From: Pseudomonadota bacterium
GTDB taxonomy: Bacteria; Myxococcota_A; UBA796; CAJQPC01
DNA length: 64,000 nucleotides
Assembly (NCBI GenBank): GCA_024228935.1
Contig: JAAESX010000229.1
Span: forward strand, 1 to 64,000
Direction of reading: 5' to 3'
Shown: positions 46,025 to 54,844 of the stretch, one piece after another
Layout of the letters: each line of letters begins with the position of its first letter
Position numbering within the stretch: the first letter of the stretch is position 1
Notes under the pieces: model-generated
Told to the model about the DNA's origin: nothing
The model's database searches: none
Seen by the model: only the letters and a program-made list of their open reading frames with translations
Made by a program: the position numbers and the translations under genes

Positions 46025-46627
46025 TCAGTCGATCAGGTAGCGGACACCGAGGTTGAAGGTCGAGCCGTGGGAGAAGCTCTTGCGGAAGCGCATCTCGTAG
46101 GCGAGCTCGGCGTTGACCTGGATCGAGTCGTTGATCGTGTAGTGCACGCCGGGGCCGACCTGCGCGAGGATGAACTCGGTCGAGTCCCCCGTCATGAAGC
46201 CCGCGCCCACGTTGCTGATCAGGTTCAGCTGGAAGCCGAGGGGCTCGCCCCAGAGACGCCACTGGACGCCGGCGGTGGCCAGCCCCAGGTTCCGGGGGGT
46301 GTCGCGGTAGGCGTAGGTCAGCGGGTTGGCGACGCCTTCCTCGTCCGTGCCCTTCCAGCCCTGGTCCTGCGCGGCGGCCTTGACGCCGTCGTCGTTCTGC
46401 GCTGCGTCCTGCTGGAGCCAGAGGCGAGCGGTGCCGACGTACTTGTCGTTTCCGTCACCCAGGATCATCTGGAGGCCCATGCCGTAGTCGGGGGCCTGGC
46501 GACGGACCGCGTACTGGTTGTCCGCCAGGTCGTACGCGTAGAACACGTCGCCGTGCGTGCCTGCAGTGGTGATGAGCCCGATTCCGCCGGCCTCGGCGGG
46601 GTTCGACATCAGAGCGAGAAGCAGCAT
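46025..46627 (-). CDS. Outer-membrane beta-barrel-like protein
   Basis: 200 residues. Short signal (MLLLALMSNPAEA), then amphipathic beta strands with aromatic girdles (GDVFYAYDLADNQYAVR, YVGTARLWLQQD, LATAGVQWRLWGEPLGFQLNLI, ILAQVGPGVHYTIND, IQVNAELAYEMRFRK) and an end SHGSTFNLGVRYLID typical of small outer-membrane barrels. Probably an 8-stranded barrel. Leadered, with AGGT before ATG and TATACA about 60 bases upstream. It heads the operon with the helical lipoprotein. Confidence 0.7.
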   Translation of the reverse strand: MLLLALMSNPAEAGGIGLITTAGTHGDVFYAYDLADNQYAVRRQAPDYGMGLQMILGDGNDKYVGTARLWLQQDAAQNDDGVKAAAQDQGWKGTDEEGVANPLTYAYRDTPRNLGLATAGVQWRLWGEPLGFQLNLISNVGAGFMTGDSTEFILAQVGPGVHYTINDSIQVNAELAYEMRFRKSFSHGSTFNLGVRYLID

Positions 46628-46728
46628 GGGGACCTCGAATGTGCAGGTGTGCCACGGGGTGGCGCCTGTTCACGGGACGGGGGTGTATACCGCTCGCGCC
46701 GGGTCACGCAAAGCCCATCCGACGGGCT

Positions 46729-47175
46729 TTACTCGCCGCTGTCAGTTCCGGTGTCGCCCGAGTCGCTCGTGCCGAGCACCTCGAAGCTCAGCCGGTTGCT
46801 GCCGCCGTGCGTGTTGAACAGCTCGATCGTGGTCACGCCGGACTCGACGTCGGGCACGATGAACGTGATCGTCTCGACACACGTCGCGTCGCACAGCGCA
46901 TCGCAGGCGTCGCAATCGGTGGCGCACGTGCCGCACTCGGCGTCCGTGAGGCAGGTGTCGCAGCTGTCGCATCCGGTGCGATCCACGGAGACGATCTCCG
47001 CCCGGGCGCCGGCCAGCGACAGGGCGGTGTCGTAGTCGACCGTCACCGGGCTGGCGGCGAGCACGACCTCATCGCCGGGGAGGGCGGACTCGGGGGTGGC
47101 CGTGACCAGCTCGACCGAACAGGTCGGGAGCGTGGTCGTCGTGGTCTCGGTGCAAGCGAGGAGGAGAAGGAACAT
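46729..47175 (-). CDS. Cys-rich lipoprotein coupled to PBP1A
   Basis: 148 residues: MFLLLLAC is an eight-residue N-terminus with a lipobox but no charged region. A beta-sandwich-like domain (CSVELVTATPESALPGDEVVLAASPV, ETITFIVPDVESGVTTIELF) is interrupted by a cluster of ten cysteines (residues ~69-100, CDSCDTCLTDAECGTC then more), and the protein ends in an Asp/Thr/Gly tail. The ATG overlaps the PBP1A stop by one base (TGATG), so it is translated with PBP1A. The Cys cluster could be a disulfide knot or metal site. Function unknown. Confidence 0.7.
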   Translation of the reverse strand: MFLLLLACTETTTTTLPTCSVELVTATPESALPGDEVVLAASPVTVDYDTALSLAGARAEIVSVDRTGCDSCDTCLTDAECGTCATDCDACDALCDATCVETITFIVPDVESGVTTIELFNTHGGSNRLSFEVLGTSDSGDTGTDSGE

Positions 47176-50100
47176 CAGAAGAGGCCGCCGCCGGTCATGA
47201 ACTCTTCGGTGGTGACCTGTCCTTCACCGGCCCCGGAGCTCTCGGGGACGGTGCCGGGCACGAACGGCATGCCGCGCCCGCCTGAGCGGGTCTTGCCGCT
47301 CGACTCGTCGATGGAGGCCCAGACCGCGCCCGGGATCTCCGGGAACGACGTGTCCTGCTCCTTCGGCCAGGCGACCTCCATGTACTCCATCCACATGGGA
47401 AGAGCCATCCGGCCACCCGTGCTGCTGGTGCCCATCGAGCGGGGGGTGTCGTACCCGGCCCACGCGGCCGTGATCACGCCGGGGGTGAACCCGACGAACC
47501 AGCCGTCCTTGAAGTCGTTCGTCGTGCCGGTCTTGCCCGCGACGTGGATGCCGAGGCGGTTGGTCGCGGCTCCGGTGCCCGCCGTGGCGACCTCGCGCAG
47601 GAGCCAGGTCGTGATGCCGGCGACGGTCGGATCCAGCACCTGCTCGAAGGGGACGTGCTCGTGCTGCTCGAGCACGTTGCCGTCCCGGTCCTCGACCTTC
47701 TCGATGAAGTAGGGGTCGACCTTGGTGCCGTAGGTGGCGAAGACCGTGTAGGCGCGGGCCATCTCGATCATCGACAGGCTGGACGTGCCCAGCCCCATCG
47801 ACATGTCCTTCTCGAGGTGGCTCGTGATGCCGAGCGTCCGGGCCATGTCGTAGACCGGGTCCATGCCGACGACGTCGAGCACGTGGACCGTGCAGACGTT
47901 CCTGGACAGCGCGAGCGCCCTCCGGAGCGAGATGTTCCCGAGGAAGTCCCCGCCGTAGTTCCCGGGCTTCCAGATCTTCTCTTCGTTGTAGTCGAAGAAG
48001 GTCTTGGGGGTGTCCGGGACCATCGAGCCGGTCGTGAACTTCTCCTCGGCGATGGCCGTGGCGTAGACGATGGGCTTGAAGGTCGAGCCGACCTGGCGCT
48101 TGGACTGGATGGCCCGGTTGAACTCGCTCTCCTCGATGTCGACGCCGCCGACCATCGAGCGGACCGCGCCGGTCTCCAGGTCGTAGGACAGGAGCGCGCC
48201 CTGCAGCTCGGGCTTCTGGTAGAGCCTCGCGGCGGCCAGGCCGACCGCCGGCTCGTAGCCCTCGAGGTTCTTCTCGGTCTGCGAGTCGACCGCGACGACG
48301 GTCACGGTCACGACGTCGCCGACCGAGAGCGTGTCCTCCATCGAGGCGTTCGTGCGGTAGCGCCAGGACTTCTTCGTGTTCGGCTCGAAGCCCCACTTGG
48401 TCCAGGACAGCGGCACGATGGCCTCGTTCTCGCCGATGCCGACGACCGCGTGCTTTTTCTCGACGTGCTTGACGACGGCCTCGAAGCGCTCGTCGGCTCG
48501 GAGCGAGCTCTTCGCGGGGACCTCCGTCCGGCGGGCGTTGTCCGCCAGGAACTGGTCGTTGAGGCGCATGGCCTCTTCCTGGGTCGCGAGCCGGGCCTCG
48601 ATGGCCGAGCCCTCGAGCGTCTCGAGCGGGCCGCGCCAGCCCAGGTTCATGTCCGACTGCGTGATGCCGCGGGTGACGGCCTCCTGGGCGACCTGCTGCA
48701 GCGCGACGTCGCACGTCGTCGTGACGATGAGGCCCTCGTTGTAGACCCGGTCGAACCCGTACGTGTCCACCAGGTGCCGGCGGACGTGCTCCGTGTAGTA
48801 CGGCGCCAGCTTGCGGATGGGGTTCTCCGTCTTGACGACCCGGATCTCCTCGGCCAGCGCGGCGTCGTGGGCCGCCTGATCGATGAAGCCCTTCTCGAGC
48901 ATCTGCCGGAGCACGTAGGTCTGCCGCGCCTTGGCCTTGTCCCAGTTCTTGTGGGGGCTGTAGTCGCTGGGCCGCTGGGGGAGTCCGGCCAGGATGGCGG
49001 ACTCGGCGAGCGTCAGGTCCTGGACGTGCTTGTCGAAGTAGATGCGCGCCGCGGCCTCGACCCCGTACGCGCCCGAGCCCAGGTAGATCTCGTTCAGGTA
49101 GAGATGGAGGATGTGCTCCTTCTCGAAGGCCTTCTCTACACGGGTGGCGAGGATGGCCTCCTTGATCTTGCGGCTGAGCTTCTTCTCGCTCGTCAGCAGG
49201 AAGTTCCGGGACACCTGCTGGGTGATGGTCGAGGCCCCCTGGGACATGCCGCCTTCCTGCACGTTCACGATGAACGCGCGGGCGATGCCCATCGGGTCGA
49301 CCCCCTTGTGGTTCCAGAAGTTCGCGTCCTCGGACGCGATGAACGCGGCCGGCAGGTGCTCGGGCATCTCCTCGAGCGGCACGACGTAGCGGCGCTGCTC
49401 GTAGATCTCACCCAGCAGCTCGCCCTTGTGTCCGTAGACGACCGTGACGGTCGGGGGCTGGTACTCGGCGAGCACGTCGATCGAGGGGAGGCCGCTGGCG
49501 AAGTACGTCCAGGTACCGGCGAACGTGGCCAGGCCGAGCACGGTCAGGCCAAGCGTCCCGACCAGGAAGCGCTTGCCCCAGCCCCACTTCTTCGGGGGGG
49601 GCGGCATGTCGCGGGGGCTCCTGGGCGCCGGAGCGCTCGGCTCGGGCGGACGGGTGACGGGCGGGATGGGCGCGGCGCTGCCCAGCGAGCCGGTGTCGAG
49701 GGGGCCCGAGTAGGGGCCGGTGTCCATGGGACCGGTGTCCAGGGGGGCGGTCGGGTCGTGCTGGCGGACCACGTCCCGCGCCAGGATGGTCCGTTCGTCG
49801 TCGTGGCTCGGCGTCTGGGCCGGCGGGGTGCTGGCGGCCGGCGGCGCGCCGATCTTCGGGGCCGCGGCGTCGTCCGCGCCGATCAGCATGGTCGGGCCGG
49901 TCTCCTGCGGACGGGGCTGGCCCTCGAGGACCTGGGTCGGGCCGGTGTCCGCGCCGTAGTTGGGCACGGGCTCGAAGATCTGGCCCGGTTCCGGGCGGCG
50001 GAGCTGTTCCGGTCGCGGGGTCGGAGCGGGCGTGGGAGCGGTGCTGGGGTCGCCTTGGAAGCGCGCGCCCTTGGCCCGCAGCCGCTCGACGAGACCCACC

Positions 50101-50222
50101 GGGTACGTGATGGCCAGGGCCGCTCCACAGCTCCCGCACTGGACCTCGCTTCCGGGGTCCGGGTAGGGGTCGCGGAGCTTGTGGGGGTCCCCACAGTGGG
50201 GGCAGCTGATCTTGAGGGCCAC
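47175..50222 (-). CDS. Penicillin-binding protein 1A with N-terminal zinc ribbon
   Basis: 1015 residues. A cytoplasmic zinc ribbon opens it (ISCPHCGDPHKL...VQCGSCGAAL), followed by a ~170-residue Pro/Thr/Gly linker with repeated LDTGP/MDTGP units and one membrane helix (FLVGTLGLTVLGLATFAGTW). The GT51 glycosyltransferase (FIASEDANFWNHKGVD, GASTITQQVSRNFLL, LYLNEIYLG) polymerises lipid II; the transpeptidase (GSTFKPIVYA, LSRNVCT, VAGKTGTTNDF) cross-links peptides. GTG at 50222 is chosen because the ribbon starts there and TAGAGG sits 11 bases upstream; ATG 50270 is an alternative. Divergent from the S41 protease gene. Confidence 0.9.
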   Translation of the reverse strand: MALKISCPHCGDPHKLRDPYPDPGSEVQCGSCGAALAITYPVGLVERLRAKGARFQGDPSTAPTPAPTPRPEQLRRPEPGQIFEPVPNYGADTGPTQVLEGQPRPQETGPTMLIGADDAAAPKIGAPPAASTPPAQTPSHDDERTILARDVVRQHDPTAPLDTGPMDTGPYSGPLDTGSLGSAAPIPPVTRPPEPSAPAPRSPRDMPPPPKKWGWGKRFLVGTLGLTVLGLATFAGTWTYFASGLPSIDVLAEYQPPTVTVVYGHKGELLGEIYEQRRYVVPLEEMPEHLPAAFIASEDANFWNHKGVDPMGIARAFIVNVQEGGMSQGASTITQQVSRNFLLTSEKKLSRKIKEAILATRVEKAFEKEHILHLYLNEIYLGSGAYGVEAAARIYFDKHVQDLTLAESAILAGLPQRPSDYSPHKNWDKAKARQTYVLRQMLEKGFIDQAAHDAALAEEIRVVKTENPIRKLAPYYTEHVRRHLVDTYGFDRVYNEGLIVTTTCDVALQQVAQEAVTRGITQSDMNLGWRGPLETLEGSAIEARLATQEEAMRLNDQFLADNARRTEVPAKSSLRADERFEAVVKHVEKKHAVVGIGENEAIVPLSWTKWGFEPNTKKSWRYRTNASMEDTLSVGDVVTVTVVAVDSQTEKNLEGYEPAVGLAAARLYQKPELQGALLSYDLETGAVRSMVGGVDIEESEFNRAIQSKRQVGSTFKPIVYATAIAEEKFTTGSMVPDTPKTFFDYNEEKIWKPGNYGGDFLGNISLRRALALSRNVCTVHVLDVVGMDPVYDMARTLGITSHLEKDMSMGLGTSSLSMIEMARAYTVFATYGTKVDPYFIEKVEDRDGNVLEQHEHVPFEQVLDPTVAGITTWLLREVATAGTGAATNRLGIHVAGKTGTTNDFKDGWFVGFTPGVITAAWAGYDTPRSMGTSSTGGRMALPMWMEYMEVAWPKEQDTSFPEIPGAVWASIDESSGKTRSGGRGMPFVPGTVPESSGAGEGQVTTEEFMTGGGLF

Positions 50223-50361
50223 GGGTTCCTCTAGTGGGGGGCCCATATCGGGGGCGGCAACGGGTGTCATTCGTTGTCACCACTGAACTATTCCGGTTCC
50301 ACGGACGTCTGAACGCAACAGGTAGACTCAGCCCGAGCGATCGGGCCCCGTTGGAGATTGG

Positions 50362-53217
50362 ATGCACGCTGCGTTGAAGCACTTCGCTGTCCTGGGGGTC
50401 GCGAGCGTCGCGTCGCTCGCCGCCTACAACTTCGTGGCCAATGCGGACGACGGCTCGCAGAGCGTCCCAGCAGAGTTCGTGCAGGACACCCTGCAGGACT
50501 TCGCGCTCGGCCAGGGCGAGCCGTACGAGCTCAGCGAGCTCAAGCTCCTGCAGCGCACCATCTACTTCGTGGACGAGAAGTACGTGGACCCGAACCGGGT
50601 CGACCCCGACCTGATGTTCGACGAGGCGCTGGACTCGGTCGAGCGCCGCGTCGGCGAGGTCCTCTTCCGTCGCGAGCCCGGCGGACGGCTGCTGCACATC
50701 GCCGTCGGCTCGTACACGACGACGCTGGAGCTGCCCCCGATCGAGACCACGCGCGTGATGACCGATCAGCTCAGTCGCGTCGCGGCGGTCCTCGAGGCTG
50801 AGCTCTCCTCGGACGAGGTCCCGTTCCCCGAGATCGAGTACGCGCTCGTGAACGGCGTGCTCAGCTCGCTCGACCCGCACTCGGTCCTCCTGCCGCCGGA
50901 AGACAGCAAGGAGATGGACGTCGAGAACTCGGGTGAGTTCGGCGGACTCGGCATCACCATCGCGCTGCGCGAGGGCCGGCTCACCGTCGAGTACCCGCTC
51001 GAGGACACGCCGGCGTACCGGGTCGGGCTCAAGGCCGACGACCGCATCGTGCGCATCGACGGCCAGTCCACGATCAACATGGACCTCACCGAGGCGGTCT
51101 CGAAGCTGCGCGGCGAGGTCGGCACCACGGTCCAGGTCCACGTCGAGCGAGACGGCTGGAACGAGCCCAAGCCGTTCGACATCGAGCGCGCGCGCATCAA
51201 GATCAACCCGGTCAAGGGCGAGCTGCTCGAGGGCGGCGTCGGGTACGTCCGCGTCACCAACTTCCACGGCATGGTGACGAACGACCTCACCGCGCTGATG
51301 GCCCAGTTCGCGCGGGAGAACGGCGGCAACCTGCGCGGCCTGGTGCTCGACCTGCGGAGCAACCCCGGCGGCTACCTGAACCAGGCGGTCGACGTCTCCG
51401 ACATGTTCCTGTCCAACGGGCAGATCGTCAGCACGGTCGAGCGCGGCAACCGGAACGTCGACTCGCAGGGCGCGTCCCGCGGGAACACCGAAGGCGACTA
51501 CCCGATCATCATCCTGGTGAACGCCAACTCGGCGTCGGCCAGCGAGATCGTCGCGGGCGCGCTGAAGAACAACGGCCGAGCGGTCATCCTCGGCGAGCGC
51601 ACGTTCGGCAAGGGCAGCGTTCAGCACCTGTACGAGAACCCGGGCGACGACAGCAAGCTCAAGCTCACGGTGGCCAAGTACCTGACCCCTGGCGAGCACA
51701 GCATCCAGGCCATCGGCGTGCCGCCCGACATCCTCGTCGAGCAGACCATCATGGTCGACGACCCCGACGCCGAGGACGATCGCCCGCTGGTGGCGATGTA
51801 CGCCCGCGAGCGGGTTCGCCGCGAGGCCGATCTCGACCACAGCCTCGAGCAGATGGAGAACTCGGGCGACCCCGCAGTCTACTCGGTGCGGTTCCTGTAC
51901 CAGCCGGACCCGGACCAGCCGCGCAGCGACCAGCTGAACCTGAACGACGACTGGGAGGTCCAGTTCGCTCGAGACCTCATCCTGGCCAGCCCCGAGGATG
52001 CCAACCGGGCCGAGGTGCTCTCGAGCGTCGGCTCGGTGGTCTCGACCCACGGAAAGCGTCAGGCCAAGGAGATCGAGGGCGCGTTCTCGGACGCTGGCCT
52101 CGACTGGAGCTCGGGCGACCAGCCCGCGACGCCCAGCCTGACCGTCGAGGTCGACCTGGGCGAGGACGGCGTGCTCACGGCTGGCGAGGAGCACGAGGAG
52201 ATGGTGTGGGTCCGCGTCACCAACACCGGCACCGAGCCGGTGCACCAGGTGATGGCGGTCTCGGAGTCGACGCTGGACTTCCTGGACGGCGACGAGTTCT
52301 ACGTCGGCAAGCTCGCTCCGGGAGAGACCCGCTCGTGGCCCACCCGCGTCGCGCTCATCGAGGGCTACCGGGACGAGGTCGGCGAGGTCGACATCACCGT
52401 GTACGACGGCTCGAGGCGCGAGCTGGCGCAGTCGACGCACATGGTCCGCACGGTCGGCCAGCCCCTGCCGCGGTTCTCCTGGACCTACGAGATCCGGGAC
52501 AGCGGCGTCGAGGGTGTCCACGGCGACGGCGATGGCATCGCTGAAGCCGGTGAGACCGTCGCCCTGCACCTGGAGCTGACCAACGTCGGCGACGGCGCCA
52601 CGAGCGAGGCGTTCGCGAAGATCAAGAACAAGTCGTCCGGCGCCCTCGACCTCGAGGTCGGTGTGCTCGAGCTCGGCGTGATCGAGCCCGGCGAGACCGC
52701 CGAGGGCGACTTCCTGTTCAAGGTCAAGGGCACCGAACCGCTGGAGCTCGACTTCAAGCTCGGCGACCAGCTCAAGTACGACTACTCGGCCATCTGGCGC
52801 GGCGGCTTCTATGAGCTGTCCGGTCAGGGCGAGCACCTGGTCATCCCGGTCGCCACCGAGAGCTCGTGGGACACGCGCACGCCGCCGGCCATCGACGTGA
52901 CCCGGCAGCCCGGGCTCGTGAGCGGGGACGGCCAGGTCGTGCTGTCCGGCGTGGTCAAGGACGACAAGGGCCTGCGCGACGTCATCGTCTACCGGACGAG
53001 CGAGGACGACGGCGGCAAGATCTTCTTCCAGGGCGGCACCGAGGGCGTCACCACGCTGCCGTTCACGGTGGATGCGCGCCTGGACGTCGGCTGGAACCTG
53101 TTCGTCGTGGTCGCCCGCGACGGCGAGGGTCTGACCGACGTGCAGTCCGTGAGCGTCTGGTACGACGAGGACGGGACCGTGAAGCTGGCCCAGGCGGACA
53201 TTCCGCTGGGGGGCTGA
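50362..53217 (+). CDS. S41 C-terminal processing peptidase (CtpA/Prc-like) with long C-terminal extension
   Basis: 951 residues. Signal MHAALKHFAVLGVASVASLAAYNF, PDZ domain (GLGITIALREGRLTVEYPL, GLKADDRIVRIDGQS), tail-protease core with GLVLDLRSNPGGYLNQAVD and the Ser-Lys dyad Ser392 (in NSASASEI) and Lys417 (RTFGKGSVQ), 25 apart as in E. coli Prc. The last ~400 residues are extra: beta domains for binding (LTVEVDLGEDGVLTAGE, VHGDGDGIAEAGETVALHLELTNVGDG). It would trim periplasmic or outer-membrane proteins. Leadered with GGAG; TAGACT at 50323 is a likely -10. A perfect hairpin lies just after the stop. Confidence 0.92.
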   Translation: MHAALKHFAVLGVASVASLAAYNFVANADDGSQSVPAEFVQDTLQDFALGQGEPYELSELKLLQRTIYFVDEKYVDPNRVDPDLMFDEALDSVERRVGEVLFRREPGGRLLHIAVGSYTTTLELPPIETTRVMTDQLSRVAAVLEAELSSDEVPFPEIEYALVNGVLSSLDPHSVLLPPEDSKEMDVENSGEFGGLGITIALREGRLTVEYPLEDTPAYRVGLKADDRIVRIDGQSTINMDLTEAVSKLRGEVGTTVQVHVERDGWNEPKPFDIERARIKINPVKGELLEGGVGYVRVTNFHGMVTNDLTALMAQFARENGGNLRGLVLDLRSNPGGYLNQAVDVSDMFLSNGQIVSTVERGNRNVDSQGASRGNTEGDYPIIILVNANSASASEIVAGALKNNGRAVILGERTFGKGSVQHLYENPGDDSKLKLTVAKYLTPGEHSIQAIGVPPDILVEQTIMVDDPDAEDDRPLVAMYARERVRREADLDHSLEQMENSGDPAVYSVRFLYQPDPDQPRSDQLNLNDDWEVQFARDLILASPEDANRAEVLSSVGSVVSTHGKRQAKEIEGAFSDAGLDWSSGDQPATPSLTVEVDLGEDGVLTAGEEHEEMVWVRVTNTGTEPVHQVMAVSESTLDFLDGDEFYVGKLAPGETRSWPTRVALIEGYRDEVGEVDITVYDGSRRELAQSTHMVRTVGQPLPRFSWTYEIRDSGVEGVHGDGDGIAEAGETVALHLELTNVGDGATSEAFAKIKNKSSGALDLEVGVLELGVIEPGETAEGDFLFKVKGTEPLELDFKLGDQLKYDYSAIWRGGFYELSGQGEHLVIPVATESSWDTRTPPAIDVTRQPGLVSGDGQVVLSGVVKDDKGLRDVIVYRTSEDDGGKIFFQGGTEGVTTLPFTVDARLDVGWNLFVVVARDGEGLTDVQSVSVWYDEDGTVKLAQADIPLGG

Positions 53218-53223
53218 GGGACC

Positions 53224-53241
53224 CCGTCGACTGGTCGACGG
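53224..53241 (+). terminator. Hairpin after the S41 protease gene
   Basis: CCGTCGAC-TG-GTCGACGG, an 8-bp perfect inverted repeat starting six bases after the stop codon. Nothing T-rich follows, so termination strength is uncertain. Confidence 0.4.
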
Positions 53242-53500
53242 CCGTACGTCCTTGGCCCCGGCTGGCGCCGCGCCCAAGGCTCTCGCCCCCATCGCGGACG
53301 GTGTCGGCGACGGTCGACTGCTCGAGTCCGAGCCCGAAGGGCGAGCCGGCGCGAAGCGCCGAAGACGCCCGTCGCCGGGAGTGCGGGCCGATAGCCGACG
53401 AAGTCGGCCGGCCCACAGCACGAGCGGTAGGACAGATCGTGGCCACAGCAGCTCCAGAGGCGGACTCGAGGTAGCGAGCCGACTGAGCGCGGATTCGATT

Positions 53501-53516
53501 GCTCGACGAGTCGAGC
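53501..53516 (-). terminator. Hairpin after the lone receiver gene
   Basis: GCTCGAC-GA-GTCGAGC, a 7-bp perfect stem lying six bases past the stop codon of the minus-strand receiver gene at 53523. It probably ends the lipoprotein/receiver operon; no T-run is seen. Confidence 0.4.
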
Positions 53517-53522
53517 CCCGCC

Positions 53523-53951
53523 TCACCCAGGCGTCGGCAGGTCCAGCGCCTCCAGCACCGCGCGCAGCAGCACATCGACGGGAGCCGGCTTCGGCACCCG
53601 CGTGTGTCCGTGCTCGCGCAGGACCTCGACCATGGCGTGCTCGGTGCACGCGGTGTGCACCAGGACCTTGGGCGGCGTGGCCATCCGGTCGACCTCGTCC
53701 AGCAGCAGGAGCCCGCCCAGGTGGTCCTGGCCCTCGGCCAGCCGGGAGCGCGGACCCAGGAGCTTGCGCGCCTTCTTACCGAGCGGGATGAACACGTCGG
53801 TCACCAGCAGCTGCCAGCTCCCTTCGTGCAGCGCGTCGACGGCCTCGTCGAGCTGGGTCACGATGACCACGTCGGCGTCCAGGGCGTCCTGCACGATGCG
53901 GGAGACACTCGAGACGTTCTGGGGCTCGTCGTCGACGAAGAGGATGCGCAT
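53523..53951 (-). CDS. Stand-alone response-regulator receiver domain
   Basis: 142 residues of receiver fold only: ILFVDDEPQNVSSV (acidic pocket), phospho-acceptor Asp in LLVTDVFIPLG, switch Thr in VLVHTACT, and Lys in RVPKPAPVDVLL. There is an insertion around PLGKKARKLLGPRSRLAEGQDHLGG between beta3 and beta4, longer than usual. No output domain, so it would signal by protein interaction. Its ATG overlaps the upstream lipoprotein stop by one base (TGATG), making it the last gene of an operon of three lipoproteins. No kinase gene adjoins it. Confidence 0.82.
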   Translation of the reverse strand: MRILFVDDEPQNVSSVSRIVQDALDADVVIVTQLDEAVDALHEGSWQLLVTDVFIPLGKKARKLLGPRSRLAEGQDHLGGLLLLDEVDRMATPPKVLVHTACTEHAMVEVLREHGHTRVPKPAPVDVLLRAVLEALDLPTPG

Positions 53952-54844
53952 CACTCCACCTGTACCTCGACGACCAGCGCGAGCGCACTCCTCGGGGCCC
54001 CCGCCGTCTCCCAGCTCGCCAGGGCGACGGAGACGCGACGGCTCGGCTCGCCCATCCCGGCGCCGGCCAGCTTGCGCTCCACACCGGACAGGTGCTCCCA
54101 CGGGTCGGTCTCGGACTCGGGCTTGCGCTCGGCCACGGTGACCACCAGATCCAGCGCGGGGCGGTAGTCCAGCGTCCACTTCCGCTTGTCCTGCGCCAGC
54201 TTCGGCTCGAGCCCGTCGTGGAGCTCCCCGTCCAGGAGCACCCAGCCGAACGTGCGGTCGCCGAGCCGTTCCGCCGCGATGCTCACGCCGTCGTCCACCA
54301 CGTGGATGCTGACTCGGCCTTCTCCGGACATGGCCGGCGGCGCGTCGCCCGAGCGATGCGTCAGGACGGCGGGCCCTCGCAGGATTCGCTGGCGTCCCGA
54401 TGCGGCGAGCACCCCCGACGCCACACCGCTGACCTCGATCGGGTCGATCGTCCAGCCGTCGAGCTCGATGGGCGCGACCTTCACGTCGCTGCTCTCGAGC
54501 GACATCCGAAGGTCCCGGTAGCCCTCGAGCTCGTCGCCCTCTCGGAACAGCACCTGCCAGTCGTCGCCGTGCTTCTCGAGGTAGTCGGGCCCGATGCGGA
54601 GCACGCCCTCGTCGTGCTCCATCTCGTCGGGCCAGGCGTCGAAGCCCAGCCGGATCGAGGACTCCTTCTTGCGGGCGATCTCGCCGCGAGCGTGGCCCAT
54701 CCCCTTCAGCGTGCCTGTGTTCGAGACCGAGAACCGCAGGTCGATGATGTTCGCGTCGGCGTTCAGGACGAGGAGCTCGTACTCCTCCTGCCAGGTGAGG
54801 GCGTCCTCGGGCTGGCCCGAGCATCCGAGCAGCAGCAGGATCAC
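53951..54844 (-). CDS. Lipoprotein with ultra-short signal, third of the receiver operon
   Basis: 297 residues from a GTG that overlaps the upstream stop as GTGA. The N-terminus reads VILLLLGC, seven residues before the lipobox Cys and no basic residue. The mature part looks beta-rich and partly like an LEA/OmpA-associated fold (ELLVLNADANIIDLRFSVSNTGTLKGMGHARGEIA, YRDLRMSLESSDVKVAPIELDGW, RVSIHVVDDGVSIAAERL, LDYRPALDLVVTVAER). I do not recognise a family. Position before a receiver gene suggests the operon links an envelope complex to signalling, but that is inference. Confidence 0.7.
   Translation of the reverse strand: MILLLLGCSGQPEDALTWQEEYELLVLNADANIIDLRFSVSNTGTLKGMGHARGEIARKKESSIRLGFDAWPDEMEHDEGVLRIGPDYLEKHGDDWQVLFREGDELEGYRDLRMSLESSDVKVAPIELDGWTIDPIEVSGVASGVLAASGRQRILRGPAVLTHRSGDAPPAMSGEGRVSIHVVDDGVSIAAERLGDRTFGWVLLDGELHDGLEPKLAQDKRKWTLDYRPALDLVVTVAERKPESETDPWEHLSGVERKLAGAGMGEPSRRVSVALASWETAGAPRSALALVVEVQVE

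Larger units (their letters stand above)
53218..53522. other. 305-bp non-coding gap rich in hairpins between convergent genes
   Basis: This is the only stretch over 300 bases without a gene. Besides terminator-like stems at each end, it holds three stems capped by the same GAA loop: GCCC-GAA-GGGC (53332-53342), GGCGC-GAA-GCGCC (53348-53360) and GCCGAC-GAA-GTCGGC (53394-53408). No convincing ORF, tRNA or promoter is seen. It could be a structured RNA, a repetitive extragenic element, or a decayed gene. Confidence 0.5.

Noticed and set aside
47544..50234. An 896-codon plus ORF opposite PBP1A
   Set aside because: PBP1A on the minus strand has every catalytic motif; the plus reading has no recognisable domain.
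49408..53649. A 1413-codon minus ORF across the S41 protease
   Set aside because: Antisense composition in the part opposite the protease; the real proteins on either side are in other frames.
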